Source: CALBPI01 sp045110335 (lineage in GTDB: Bacteria; Pseudomonadota; Gammaproteobacteria; Steroidobacterales; Woeseiaceae). From it: a stretch of 64,000 bases of DNA. Location of the stretch: the NCBI GenBank assembly GCA_045110335.1, contig JBGCGB010000032.1, forward strand, positions 1 to 64,000. The letters are read 5' to 3'. The position numbers were made by a program, and so were the translations under genes. This document shows, piece after piece, positions 17,573 to 25,767 of this stretch (the stretch's first letter is position 1; each line of letters begins with the position of its first letter). Below the pieces are notes generated by a model. That model did no database searches, was not told where the DNA came from, and saw only the letters and a list, made by a program, of their open reading frames with translations.

Positions 17573-18325
17573 TCAGACGTAAAAACTTGATGCTAGAGTG
17601 CCGAGCAATAAGGCCCAGCCATCCACCAGCACGAATAGCATTAACTTGAATGGCAGCGAAATCAGCATTGGGGAAAGCATCATCATACCCATCGACATCA
17701 AAACACTGGAGACGACCAAATCGATGATCAGAAAAGGAATGAAGATCAGGAAACCAATTTGAAAAGCGGTCTTTAGCTCACTAACCATGAAAGCAGGAAT
17801 AATGATCGAAAGTGGAATATCGACAACACTGTCAAATCCCGAGTAGCCGGCGATATCGGAGAACAACTTAATATCTGCATCGCGAGTTTGATCCAACATG
17901 AAGCTTCGTATCGGCTGCATACCCGTTGTTATCGCTTCCTGCATCGTCAGTTGACCTTCGTTATATGGCTGCACTGCTGTTTCGTTCACGGTAGTGAGTA
18001 CCGGCGCCATGATAAAGAAGGTCAGGAACAACGAAATACCGATGAGCACCTGATTGGGAGGCGTCTGCGCAGTACCCAAGGCTTGGCGAAGAATCGACAG
18101 TACAATAATCAAACGAATAAAGGCGCTCATCGACAATAGCAACGCCGGCAGCAGCGTGAGCAGTGTCATTAGCACCAATATTTGTAAACTTAAACTCAAC
18201 TGCTGCGTAGCCTCGGGTCCTACGTCAGGAATAGTCAGTGGCAAAGGTGCCTCTTGCGCCATGCCAGTTCCGGCAAGCATGACCGCGACAACAGCGACGA
18301 CTATTTTTATGAGCCAGCCATTCAT
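17573..18325 (-). CDS. fliP: Flagellar export protein FliP
   Basis: Export-pore membrane protein made with a cleavable signal peptide (ending near GTGMAQ, residue 24). The 250-aa protein has the family hallmarks LSMSAFIRLIIVLSILRQALG and TPPNQVLIGISLFLTFFI, plus a C-terminal helical hairpin with LMSMGMMMLSPMLISLPFKL. The ATG overlaps the end of fliO by 4 nt. Confidence 0.97.
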   Translation of the reverse strand: MNGWLIKIVVAVVAVMLAGTGMAQEAPLPLTIPDVGPEATQQLSLSLQILVLMTLLTLLPALLLSMSAFIRLIIVLSILRQALGTAQTPPNQVLIGISLFLTFFIMAPVLTTVNETAVQPYNEGQLTMQEAITTGMQPIRSFMLDQTRDADIKLFSDIAGYSGFDSVVDIPLSIIIPAFMVSELKTAFQIGFLIFIPFLIIDLVVSSVLMSMGMMMLSPMLISLPFKLMLFVLVDGWALLLGTLASSFYV

Positions 18326-18768
18326 TGGTCGTCTCGCTTGTTGTTCTGACGAATCACATTTCTTAGTTGATTCGCGAAACCAGAGGTCACCGACTGGGTC
18401 AGCCCCGATACCTCTAGCGGCGTTGCTAGGGTATGCAAGTGATTCACTGCAGTTGCTGTAACACCTAGAAGCAATTGCTGTTGGCCGACTTGCACAACTA
18501 CAATACGTTCGCGATTCCCCAGGGCTTTGCTGGTGACGATTTTCAAATCATCAGACGTCCCGCCAAGATGGCGTTGGCCGCGTGATACCAACCATGCAAA
18601 CGCACCAATGACGCACAACACTAAAGCAAGGTTAAAAATCAGCGTTGCTACACTCGGCCCTCCCACAGCAGGCAACGCCTGGCTTGCATTCTCTTCTGCT
18701 ATCGCGAGCAATGGTAACCAACCTGCTAACAAGAACAACGGCGAGCAGTATTTTCGGATCTTGCCCAT
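18322..18768 (-). CDS. fliO: Flagellar biosynthesis protein FliO
   Basis: Short membrane protein that helps assemble FliP. The 148-aa product has a signal-peptide-like N-terminus (about 1-24), a transmembrane helix (about 38-61, LIFNLALVLCVIGAFAWLVS) and a cytoplasmic domain with LGNRERIVVVQVGQQQLLLGVT. It sits between fliN and fliP as usual. FliO is the least conserved gene of the set; the call rests on topology, length, motif and position. Confidence 0.9.
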   Translation of the reverse strand: MGKIRKYCSPLFLLAGWLPLLAIAEENASQALPAVGGPSVATLIFNLALVLCVIGAFAWLVSRGQRHLGGTSDDLKIVTSKALGNRERIVVVQVGQQQLLLGVTATAVNHLHTLATPLEVSGLTQSVTSGFANQLRNVIRQNNKRDDQ

Positions 18769-18770
18769 GG

Positions 18771-19160
18771 TTAGTTCAAAGTCTCAATACGCTCGGCTGG
18801 GCTAACGACGTCCGTCAAACGAACGCCAAAATTACCGTTAACAACGACAATTTCACCATGAGCGACGAGTGTTCCATTGGCCAGAACATCCAATGGTTCT
18901 GATGCAAGGCGATCTAACGCAACCACCGAGCCCTCGGCCAAATTCACAAGTTGACGAATAGAAATATTCGTCGAACCAACGCGCAGCGCCAAGGACACTG
19001 AAACGTCGAGGATAAGATCCAGGTTGACATCATCTCGAGGCTTCGTTGCTACCGGCGCCTCTGCTTCAAGCTCATCGGGCGCATACTTTTGATCCTCACT
19101 GGTCTGTTCACCAACGGCTTCGTCGGCTATAGCATCTTGATTTGTTTCTACTTCGCTCAT
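18771..19160 (-). CDS. fliN: Flagellar motor switch protein FliN
   Basis: C-ring protein and export-apparatus docking site. The 129-aa protein has an acidic, variable N-terminal 50 residues and a SpoA domain (about 52-125) with the conserved LALRVGSTNISIRQLVNLAEGSV, LDVLANGTLVAHGEIVVVNG and FGVRLTDV segments. fliM ends 27 nt upstream, fliO starts 2 nt downstream. Confidence 0.96.
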   Translation of the reverse strand: MSEVETNQDAIADEAVGEQTSEDQKYAPDELEAEAPVATKPRDDVNLDLILDVSVSLALRVGSTNISIRQLVNLAEGSVVALDRLASEPLDVLANGTLVAHGEIVVVNGNFGVRLTDVVSPAERIETLN

Positions 19161-19187
19161 ACTTATCTTCCTTGATAGTGAGGCGCT

Positions 19188-20234
19188 TTAAGCGCTAGGT
19201 GGTAACCACTCCACCAGACGGAATGCATTGAATTTGTCATTGGTGCCAAAACGCCCCATTGCACGTCGTACACCTTCAACATGCATGTCCGCGACTTCTG
19301 GATCGTCTAGCGCTAGTACCTGCCCAACCTCCAGACTAATCACATCTCTCAGTGGCAAACGAATATCTCCCACCAGGATATCGGCGTTCAGCGAAGTGTC
19401 TTGCAATTGCACCTGAATGTTTTTTTTCCAAACGGGATCGCCAAGCTCGTTTCGCGCGTTAACGGCGCCTTCGAGATCATCTGCAATAGCGGCGATTTGG
19501 GTACGCGGCAAGATAAGGTAGAGATAACCATGATGCATTCCCGTTTGGATTAGAAACCGACAAACAACAACCACATCCTTAGGAGAAACATCTACGCCGA
19601 AAGTCGGATCAAACTCTGTCTTTACGAAACTCGGTTTCACAGCAACGACTTTTTCCCAAGCAGGCGCAAGCGTTCTCAAGAAGCGATCGATCGCAATCTG
19701 GCCTACTCGCAACTCCCCAGCGGTAAACGGCGCTCTAACGGCAGCGCTTTCGGCAGAATCTACGCCAGCATCGCCGGTGATAAAGCCGAAGAAGGATTCA
19801 ACGAGTGCTTTTAGCAACGCGTTGTCGAAGACAAGCACCGTATGCTCAGGCATTGGGCTCATCGAGAGTGAGGTTGTGAGGACTGGCGCCAACAATTTTT
19901 GAATCGCTACACCGTAGGTAGTCGAAAAACTTTCTTCCGCATTGACGCTCACTGGGCCCCTTACCATCGAAGACCACTCAACCGCTAATCGCTTTGCTAT
20001 TTCCTGACAAATACCCTGCAATCGAGGCAAGCTGCCGTAGTTGATATAGGCATCCGGGCGTAACTCGAAGCGTCTGACGTCAGTCGCATCCGCTTGCGTG
20101 GTGCCATCACCAATCACACCGGCGTCCATGCCAGCCATTAACGCGTCCTTTTCATCATCCGATAGCAGTGCCTCTGCAGGCTCAGATTCAGCAGCTCCAA
20201 TGACATCATCAGAAGTTTTTTCTTCATCAGTCAT
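19188..20234 (-). CDS. fliM: Flagellar motor switch protein FliM
   Basis: C-ring protein that binds phospho-CheY and sets rotation direction. The 348-aa protein has a middle CheC-like domain (about 50-235) and a C-terminal SpoA domain (about 265-340, VQLQDTSLNADILVGDIRLPLRDV). The CheY-binding motif, normally LSQxEIDALL near residue 5, appears as LLSDDEKDALM about 23 residues in, after an acidic extension. ATG 20234 shares one base with the fliL stop (TGATG); a GTG three bases earlier is possible. No chemotaxis genes are present in the window. Confidence 0.96.
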   Translation of the reverse strand: MTDEEKTSDDVIGAAESEPAEALLSDDEKDALMAGMDAGVIGDGTTQADATDVRRFELRPDAYINYGSLPRLQGICQEIAKRLAVEWSSMVRGPVSVNAEESFSTTYGVAIQKLLAPVLTTSLSMSPMPEHTVLVFDNALLKALVESFFGFITGDAGVDSAESAAVRAPFTAGELRVGQIAIDRFLRTLAPAWEKVVAVKPSFVKTEFDPTFGVDVSPKDVVVVCRFLIQTGMHHGYLYLILPRTQIAAIADDLEGAVNARNELGDPVWKKNIQVQLQDTSLNADILVGDIRLPLRDVISLEVGQVLALDDPEVADMHVEGVRRAMGRFGTNDKFNAFRLVEWLPPSA

Positions 20235-20728
20235 CACTGCACCACAAGATTCGTGAAGTAGACCGCTTCGGCACCCTCTTCGCCGGTATGCTCCAACAAG
20301 ATCTTATTGATTTCGGCCTGAGCGGCGACAAGCATTTCCTGCTTGCCGTCACGGCTGCTTATCTGGTCAAGCTTAATATCGCCATACAACAGAATCAGGT
20401 TATTCCGAATGACCGCATTGTGAATTTTGATGGCATCGACAACCGCTTGATCCCGCGTCATCACTTCGAGGGAAATTTGCAGAAACCTTCCTTTGCCGCG
20501 ATCATCCAAGAAATTGATTAGTAGCGGCGGGTGAATACCTTCATAGATCGCCTCTGCTTGAGGCTCCTCTGCAGGCTCTTCACCTTCTGCAACCTCCTCT
20601 GGCGGTTCCTTCAGGAACATCGGCACTGCAATGCCCGCACCGATTGCCAGCACGGCAACAACACCAATGATAATGAAAAGCTTCTTTTTACTCTTGGGGC
20701 CTTCTTCTGCAGCCTGTTCTTCCGGCAT
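20234..20728 (-). CDS. fliL: Flagellar basal body-associated protein FliL
   Basis: Single-pass inner-membrane protein that forms rings around stators and supports torque. The 164-aa protein has a short basic tail, one membrane helix (about 17-38, KLFIIIGVVAVLAIGAGIAV), an acidic linker and the FliL periplasmic domain (about 60-164) with LLINFLDDRGKGRFLQISLEV. ATG 20728 is chosen for GGAG 6 nt upstream and for the family N-terminus. First gene of the long fliL-to-HDOD operon, behind a sigma54 promoter. Confidence 0.95.
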   Translation of the reverse strand: MPEEQAAEEGPKSKKKLFIIIGVVAVLAIGAGIAVPMFLKEPPEEVAEGEEPAEEPQAEAIYEGIHPPLLINFLDDRGKGRFLQISLEVMTRDQAVVDAIKIHNAVIRNNLILLYGDIKLDQISSRDGKQEMLVAAQAEINKILLEHTGEEGAEAVYFTNLVVQ

Positions 20729-20778
20729 GACAACTCCGTAGCACAACTTTCGTTGTATTGATTAACTACAAAGTACTA

Positions 20779-20794
20779 AGCAAAGCCTATGCCA
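20779..20794 (-). promoter_or_regulatory. Sigma54 promoter of the fliL operon
   Basis: Read on the minus strand: TGGCAT, 5 nt, TTGCT, with the GG and GC pairs exactly 10 nt apart. It lies about 50 nt before the fliL start, in the fliK-fliL gap. Confidence 0.8.
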
Positions 20795-20894
20795 AGTTAT
20801 TTTAATCTAATTTTTTCAGTAACTTACGAATACATCAATTCCAAGCCGCCGGTTTATTGACGATCATTCGCTACATCGCTACAAGCGTCACTTT

Positions 20895-22295
20895 TTAGAC
20901 GAAAGTGTCTATTAGACCCTGTCGAATCGAAATCGCAGTGTCAGGCGTTGAGTCCGCTTCGATTGGTTCACCATCTCCGTCAACAGAAGAAAGCTTCACG
21001 TCATCGCGATCAGTTGACGATTCATTTCGAGCACTGGAACCCTGCTGACTAAACCCTGAGACATCCGCTTCAGTCAATGACAAACCTTGTTGTTCCAACG
21101 CCTCGCGTAGCCTTGGTATTGACTGTTCGATAGCCTCGCGTGTTAATCCATGCAATGCACTGAACTGAATGCGTGCCTGCTTGTCTTCTACTTCAACCTG
21201 TAACTCAACAGGCCCTAGGTGTTCCGGATTGAGTTTGATTTGAGCAGACGGGAGTCGTGCATTAATAACCCAACCAACCTTCTCACTAAATTCTCGGGAC
21301 CAACCTTGTTCGCTAACGACGCTTTCGACAACGACTGTCGGTGCCACTGACACCGACGATTGCGCGCTGACGGTTGCCGCACCGCCGCTGGCTATAGCAG
21401 CAGGCAATACCTGCATAAGAGCTTCGGTAGGTCTTTCCATTGGTAATGAGACACGGCGTAACGTATCAATGGCGGCGACGCGACCTTGCTGATTTGATCG
21501 GCTAATCAAACCGGTCATGGCTGGTGACTGTATTGGCCCTGGCACTGATAATGGCGAATTATCTGCGCGCAGCGGCAGCCTTAAGTCGCTGACTTCTCCG
21601 GTCATCGGAGCCTTAACAGATGGCATCACGTCGCCAGCATTGTTCGGTCTATCGGGTGTCGGAAAAACACGGCCATCACGGGATGCGTCGGTGCGCAGCA
21701 CAGTGCGCACTTGATCGATGATATCTTCGGGTACGCCAATCGGAATGGCGCTGAACTCGGCATCGGTTTGTGGTGACACTAGTCCCCGATTCGCCGAGTT
21801 AAGAAGACCCGCATTCGAATTCAAAACGGTCAAGACTGTACTGTCTACTTCGGCAACAGAGTCCGGACTTACGTCAGCCGTCGGTGCCTTCACCGGTGCC
21901 ATCCCCGTCGTCATCGCATCAAGTGTATCGATGCGTTCTGTATGACCGATGACTGTAGCTAGTCGAGGAGATGCTGCCAGCTCGTCATCGACAACAGGAA
22001 TTTCAGCGAACTGTGGTAATTCAATCGTCTCTTCAAAAAGGGCATCCTGCGAACCACCAACTACCATATCATCCGGCAATAAGTTGCCGGTGGTCGGTAA
22101 AACATTGCCTTCAGTAGCGGTTAGTAGCGCTGAAGCGAACGCCAATGCTGCATCCAAACTGTCCTGGTCTTGCGCATCCCCAGCGGTCATCCCGAGCGAT
22201 TCAGATAGCCCGAAACCCTCAGAGTTGGTGCCATTGACGCTCTTTGGAATCAATATCGATAGAGTTGTGTTCAGTTGATCCATAATGCCGTCCAT
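20895..22295 (-). CDS. fliK: Flagellar hook-length control protein FliK
   Basis: Secreted molecular ruler that ends hook growth and triggers the FlhB switch. The 466-aa protein has a long, low-complexity, poorly conserved N-terminal region (about 1-330) and a compact C-terminal Flg_hook domain (about 340-425) with LPSAQIKLNPEHLGPVELQV and ALEQQGLSLTEADVS. MDQLN at 22283 is an alternative start. It follows fliJ by 77 nt and has its own candidate sigma54 promoter. Confidence 0.92.
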   Translation of the reverse strand: MDGIMDQLNTTLSILIPKSVNGTNSEGFGLSESLGMTAGDAQDQDSLDAALAFASALLTATEGNVLPTTGNLLPDDMVVGGSQDALFEETIELPQFAEIPVVDDELAASPRLATVIGHTERIDTLDAMTTGMAPVKAPTADVSPDSVAEVDSTVLTVLNSNAGLLNSANRGLVSPQTDAEFSAIPIGVPEDIIDQVRTVLRTDASRDGRVFPTPDRPNNAGDVMPSVKAPMTGEVSDLRLPLRADNSPLSVPGPIQSPAMTGLISRSNQQGRVAAIDTLRRVSLPMERPTEALMQVLPAAIASGGAATVSAQSSVSVAPTVVVESVVSEQGWSREFSEKVGWVINARLPSAQIKLNPEHLGPVELQVEVEDKQARIQFSALHGLTREAIEQSIPRLREALEQQGLSLTEADVSGFSQQGSSARNESSTDRDDVKLSSVDGDGEPIEADSTPDTAISIRQGLIDTFV

Positions 22296-22348
22296 TTAGA
22301 ATCAGCCAGGACTGGTGTACCTGACCTTGTTATCTTTGTTAGTGATAC

Positions 22349-22365
22349 TGCAGAATGCATGCCAA
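22349..22365 (-). promoter_or_regulatory. Candidate sigma54 promoter of fliK
   Basis: Minus strand reads TTGGCAT, then GCATT, then CTGCA, with GG and GC exactly 10 nt apart. It sits just after the fliJ stop and about 50-70 nt before fliK. One mismatch (CTGC for TTGC) makes it weaker than the other sites. Confidence 0.6.
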
Positions 22366-22372
22366 GATGGCA

Positions 22373-22807
22373 TTAAGAGCTTATTGGTTTCATTAATGCT
22401 CGAGCGTCGGCTTCCTTCTGTGTAATCCGATCGGCCGTCAAACGCTCTTCGTTCCCGAATCGTTGATCCAGGTGATCTAACGACTGCGTACGCGCATGTG
22501 TCTCTTGCCACGATCGGCGCAAAACATCGAGACTGTTTTGATGGTGACTAATGATTTCTTCCTGCGCCGCGATGGCCGCCGCCAGCCTACCAAGAAAGTC
22601 ATTGTAATCAGCCCAATGCGTGCTGTCCCAGTGTTGGCGATTTGATGTTGCACCCATATAGTTGTCGCGATATTCCTGAAGATCACGCAATAGTGTCTGG
22701 GCTTGATGGAGTGCCTTTACCGCTAACGATACTTGGCCTGCTGCTTCAGATTCTTTCTGTCCGGCATACCGCCGCACGACCGCAAGTTTCTCGCGTCGAC
22801 TCTTCAA
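22373..22807 (-). CDS. fliJ: Flagellar export chaperone FliJ
   Basis: Soluble coiled-coil protein that links the FliI ATPase to FlhA. The 144-aa protein is almost wholly helical and charged, beginning KSRREKLAVVRRYAGQKESEAA. The start overlaps the fliI stop by 4 nt, the canonical arrangement. Confidence 0.93.
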   Translation of the reverse strand: MKSRREKLAVVRRYAGQKESEAAGQVSLAVKALHQAQTLLRDLQEYRDNYMGATSNRQHWDSTHWADYNDFLGRLAAAIAAQEEIISHHQNSLDVLRRSWQETHARTQSLDHLDQRFGNEERLTADRITQKEADARALMKPISS

Positions 22808-24165
22808 TCGACCACTTCACTTTCAAACAATGATTGCAAGGCGGCCAGACTCTCTTGCCGACCAAACGCCTCGTGATGGCCTTGCTTGAGGAAAACTTGG
22901 ATCGCAGGCCAAAGTGCCATCGCATTATCCAAAGCTAGATTGGTGCCAGGCTGATAGGCACCAATATTGATCAAATCAGCGTTCTGTTGATAAGTGCTGT
23001 AGCAATCACGCAACTTCATGATCAGTGCTTGATGGTCAGGGTCCGTAATCTGCATCATCGCTCGGCTAACGGAGGCTTCAATATCAATCGCCGGGTAATG
23101 ACCCGCTTCCGCCAAACTTCGCGACAAGACAATATGACCGTCCAAAATCGCTCGTGCAGCATCAACAATCGGGTCATTTTGATCATCACCTTCTGCGAGC
23201 ACCGTATAGATCGCTGTAATCGAACCATGACCTTCGGCTCCATTTCCGGCTCGTTCAACCAGCTGCGGCAATTTAGCGAAAACCGAAGGCGGATAACCTT
23301 TGGTAGCTGGCGGCTCGCCTATCGCTAGCGCGATTTCCCTTTGCGCCTGAGCGTAACGGGTTAACGAATCCATCAACAAAAGCACGCGCTTTCCTTTGTC
23401 GCGAAAGTATTCAGCAATACTGGTCGCCAATGAAGCGCCTTGCAGTCTCATGAGCGGTGGATCATCGGCCGGACTCGCAACGACAACGGCTCTTTCCAAA
23501 CCTTCTCCGCCAAGCGTTTCATCAACAAACTCTTTGACTTCACGACCACGCTCACCAATCAATCCAACCACGATGACATCGGCTTCTGTAAAGCGAGTCA
23601 TCATGCCTAGCAACACACTCTTGCCGACACCGCTGCCGGCGAATAATCCGAGGCGCTGGCCGCGACCTATCGGCAGCATGGCGTTTACCGCCCGAATCCC
23701 CACATCCAACGGCTGACAGATCGGCTGACGCTGCAACGGGTTGATTGGAGCGGGATTCAAATCGACGGTGTCTTCACCTCGAATCATCGGTCCGCCATCC
23801 AGTGGCAGTCCGCGACCGTCAACGACTCGACCTAACAATTCATCACTTACCATGATGTGTCGCGCACTACTTGCTGGGATGACACGCGCATCAGGAGCGA
23901 TGCCGTACGTCTCCTCTATTGGCATCAGAAATAACCGATCGCCGGAAAAACCAACGACTTCGGCTTCAAGACGTCGACCGTTGTCACTAACAACTTCGCA
24001 ATAGGAGCCCAAGGCTGCTCGACAACCTTCCGCTTCAAGCGTCAATCCGACGGTTCGTCGAAGTTTGCCTTCAACAACCAGCGTCTTCGCTAACTCCGCC
24101 TTTTTCATTCGTGCGGCAAGCCGGTTGGTCAGCTTCTGGTGTGATGCCAAACTAACGTCGTTCAT
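22804..24165 (-). CDS. fliI: Flagellum-specific ATPase FliI
   Basis: F1-type hexameric ATPase that energises flagellar protein export. The 453-aa protein has an N-terminal beta-barrel domain (about 20-100), Walker A FAGSGVGKSVLLG (about 174-186), Walker B RVLLLMDSLTRYA, the signature PPSVFAKLPQLVERAG, and an export-type C-terminal domain. Overlaps fliH and fliJ by 4 nt each. Confidence 0.97.
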   Translation of the reverse strand: MNDVSLASHQKLTNRLAARMKKAELAKTLVVEGKLRRTVGLTLEAEGCRAALGSYCEVVSDNGRRLEAEVVGFSGDRLFLMPIEETYGIAPDARVIPASSARHIMVSDELLGRVVDGRGLPLDGGPMIRGEDTVDLNPAPINPLQRQPICQPLDVGIRAVNAMLPIGRGQRLGLFAGSGVGKSVLLGMMTRFTEADVIVVGLIGERGREVKEFVDETLGGEGLERAVVVASPADDPPLMRLQGASLATSIAEYFRDKGKRVLLLMDSLTRYAQAQREIALAIGEPPATKGYPPSVFAKLPQLVERAGNGAEGHGSITAIYTVLAEGDDQNDPIVDAARAILDGHIVLSRSLAEAGHYPAIDIEASVSRAMMQITDPDHQALIMKLRDCYSTYQQNADLINIGAYQPGTNLALDNAMALWPAIQVFLKQGHHEAFGRQESLAALQSLFESEVVD

Positions 24166-24776
24166 GACCTTTGATCGCCGATCAGACTGTTGGCAATACT
24201 CTCAATACGTGATTCGACGGTCGCATCTACATTTGACCGACCACACACAACTCGACAGCCACCCGTCGTAATCGCAGCATCCACCACGATGGACCAACGC
24301 GCTGTTGTCGTATCATCACTGTCAGCCGGTTGCATATCATTCAGACGTTCAGCATCAGATGGATGCACATGAATTTGAACGACGCTAGATGCATTAGGCA
24401 AGAGTTTCACTGCGTCGCGCACAAGCCCGCGAATTGCATCGGGGTCTTGATCAATCTGGCGACGAAACAGACGACCGGTCATAGAAACAACCATACGCAC
24501 AATTTGTGCTTCCAGTTCGTCATCCAAAGTGCTCAATGGTGACTGCAAGTGCGCTACCAATGCATCCAAAATCGAGACACGTTTGGAAACCTCAGCTTTA
24601 GCGGCGGCCATACCTTCTTCATAGCCCGCTTTTTTCCCTGCCTCAGAGGCTTCGGCGAAGGCTTCATCGTAAGCTTGCTTCTGTAGTTGCTCTAGTTCGC
24701 CAGCTGTCGGCATCGCGCTATCGGGAAAACTCGGGGCTTGCCATCGATCCTGCTCGGACTCAGACATATTCGTCAT
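24162..24776 (-). CDS. fliH: Flagellar assembly protein FliH
   Basis: Stator-like regulator of FliI that links it to the C ring. The 204-aa protein has a Trp-containing N-terminal tail (DRWQAPSFPDS), a helical region with a GxxxG-like repeat (EASEAGKKAGYEEGMAAAKAEV), and the C-terminal FliH domain (about 75-200, with FRRQIDQDPDAIRGLVRDAVKLL). ATG 24776 has AGG 8 nt upstream; ATGs at 24785, 24782 and 24767 are also in frame. Overlaps the end of fliG. Confidence 0.93.
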   Translation of the reverse strand: MTNMSESEQDRWQAPSFPDSAMPTAGELEQLQKQAYDEAFAEASEAGKKAGYEEGMAAAKAEVSKRVSILDALVAHLQSPLSTLDDELEAQIVRMVVSMTGRLFRRQIDQDPDAIRGLVRDAVKLLPNASSVVQIHVHPSDAERLNDMQPADSDDTTTARWSIVVDAAITTGGCRVVCGRSNVDATVESRIESIANSLIGDQRS

Positions 24777-25767
24777 CGCCATCACCTAAATTGATATCAC
24801 CGGAATCAGCGAGTCTGCGTGCGACCTCGAGAATTTCCTTTTGAGCTTGCTCCACCTCACTAAGTTTCATGGGTCCACGAGCTTCCATATCTTCTTCAAG
24901 CAAGGCAGCCGCTCGCTTCGACATGTTGCCAAACATTTTTGTTCTGACCGCCTCATCTGCGCCTTTCAGCGCGATCACCAGTACATCATTAGAGATTTCT
25001 CGCAATAGTGATTGAATCCCGCGGTCATCCACATTGAGTAGACTTTCAAAGACGAACATCATTTCGGCGATTCGGTTACCGAGATCTGCATTCTGACGAG
25101 TAATGGATTCGAGGATAGATTCGCTTTCGGCACTGCTTAGCGCATTCACAATATTCGCCGCAACCCGATCACCACCCACTTTTGCCGTACGACTGATATC
25201 CATCGTCGAAGACTTGCTGGCAATGAGCGCCTCAATTTCGGCCAAAGCACTCTGTTGTACGTCATCCAACCGCGCGATTCGCATGACCACTTCCGCTCTG
25301 ACTTCTTCGTCAAACAAAGCGATAGCCTCAGCGGCTTGCTCGCTATCAAGATATGACATCACGATCGCTACGATCTGCGGATGCTCGTCTTTAAGAAGTT
25401 GCGCGATGGCTTCCGCACTCATCCACTTTAACGTATCGAAGCCGTCCTCATTTGCATCAACCAGTATTCGGTCAATAAAGGCATCTGCTTTACTCGCGCC
25501 AAATGCATTGGTCAATACCGCGCGAATGTAGTCTTCCGCAGCCACACCGAATGAAGTCTCGTCGTCGACCGTTGTAACGAAAGTCGACAAGACATCATCT
25601 GCCGTCTCACGCGTCACATTTCTAAGCCCAGCCATCGCCAGGCCAACCGCTTGAACTTCCTTAGGCTTCATGTGCTTTAGCACTTGAGAAGCCTCTTGCT
25701 CACCAAGCGACATCAAGAGAATGGCAGCACGCTCGGTGCCAGACATGTCGGCATCATTAGCTGGCAT
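24760..25767 (-). CDS. fliG: Flagellar motor switch protein FliG
   Basis: C-ring protein that contacts the stator and couples it to the MS ring. The 335-aa product has FliG N, middle (with the HPQIVAIVMSYLD segment, including an EHPQ motif) and C-terminal domains; the C-terminal helix has the charged LKGADEAVRTKMFGNMSKRA block that meets the stator. Start ATG 25767 overlaps fliF by 11 nt; ATG 25746 is an alternative. Confidence 0.96.
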   Translation of the reverse strand: MPANDADMSGTERAAILLMSLGEQEASQVLKHMKPKEVQAVGLAMAGLRNVTRETADDVLSTFVTTVDDETSFGVAAEDYIRAVLTNAFGASKADAFIDRILVDANEDGFDTLKWMSAEAIAQLLKDEHPQIVAIVMSYLDSEQAAEAIALFDEEVRAEVVMRIARLDDVQQSALAEIEALIASKSSTMDISRTAKVGGDRVAANIVNALSSAESESILESITRQNADLGNRIAEMMFVFESLLNVDDRGIQSLLREISNDVLVIALKGADEAVRTKMFGNMSKRAAALLEEDMEARGPMKLSEVEQAQKEILEVARRLADSGDINLGDGDDEYV

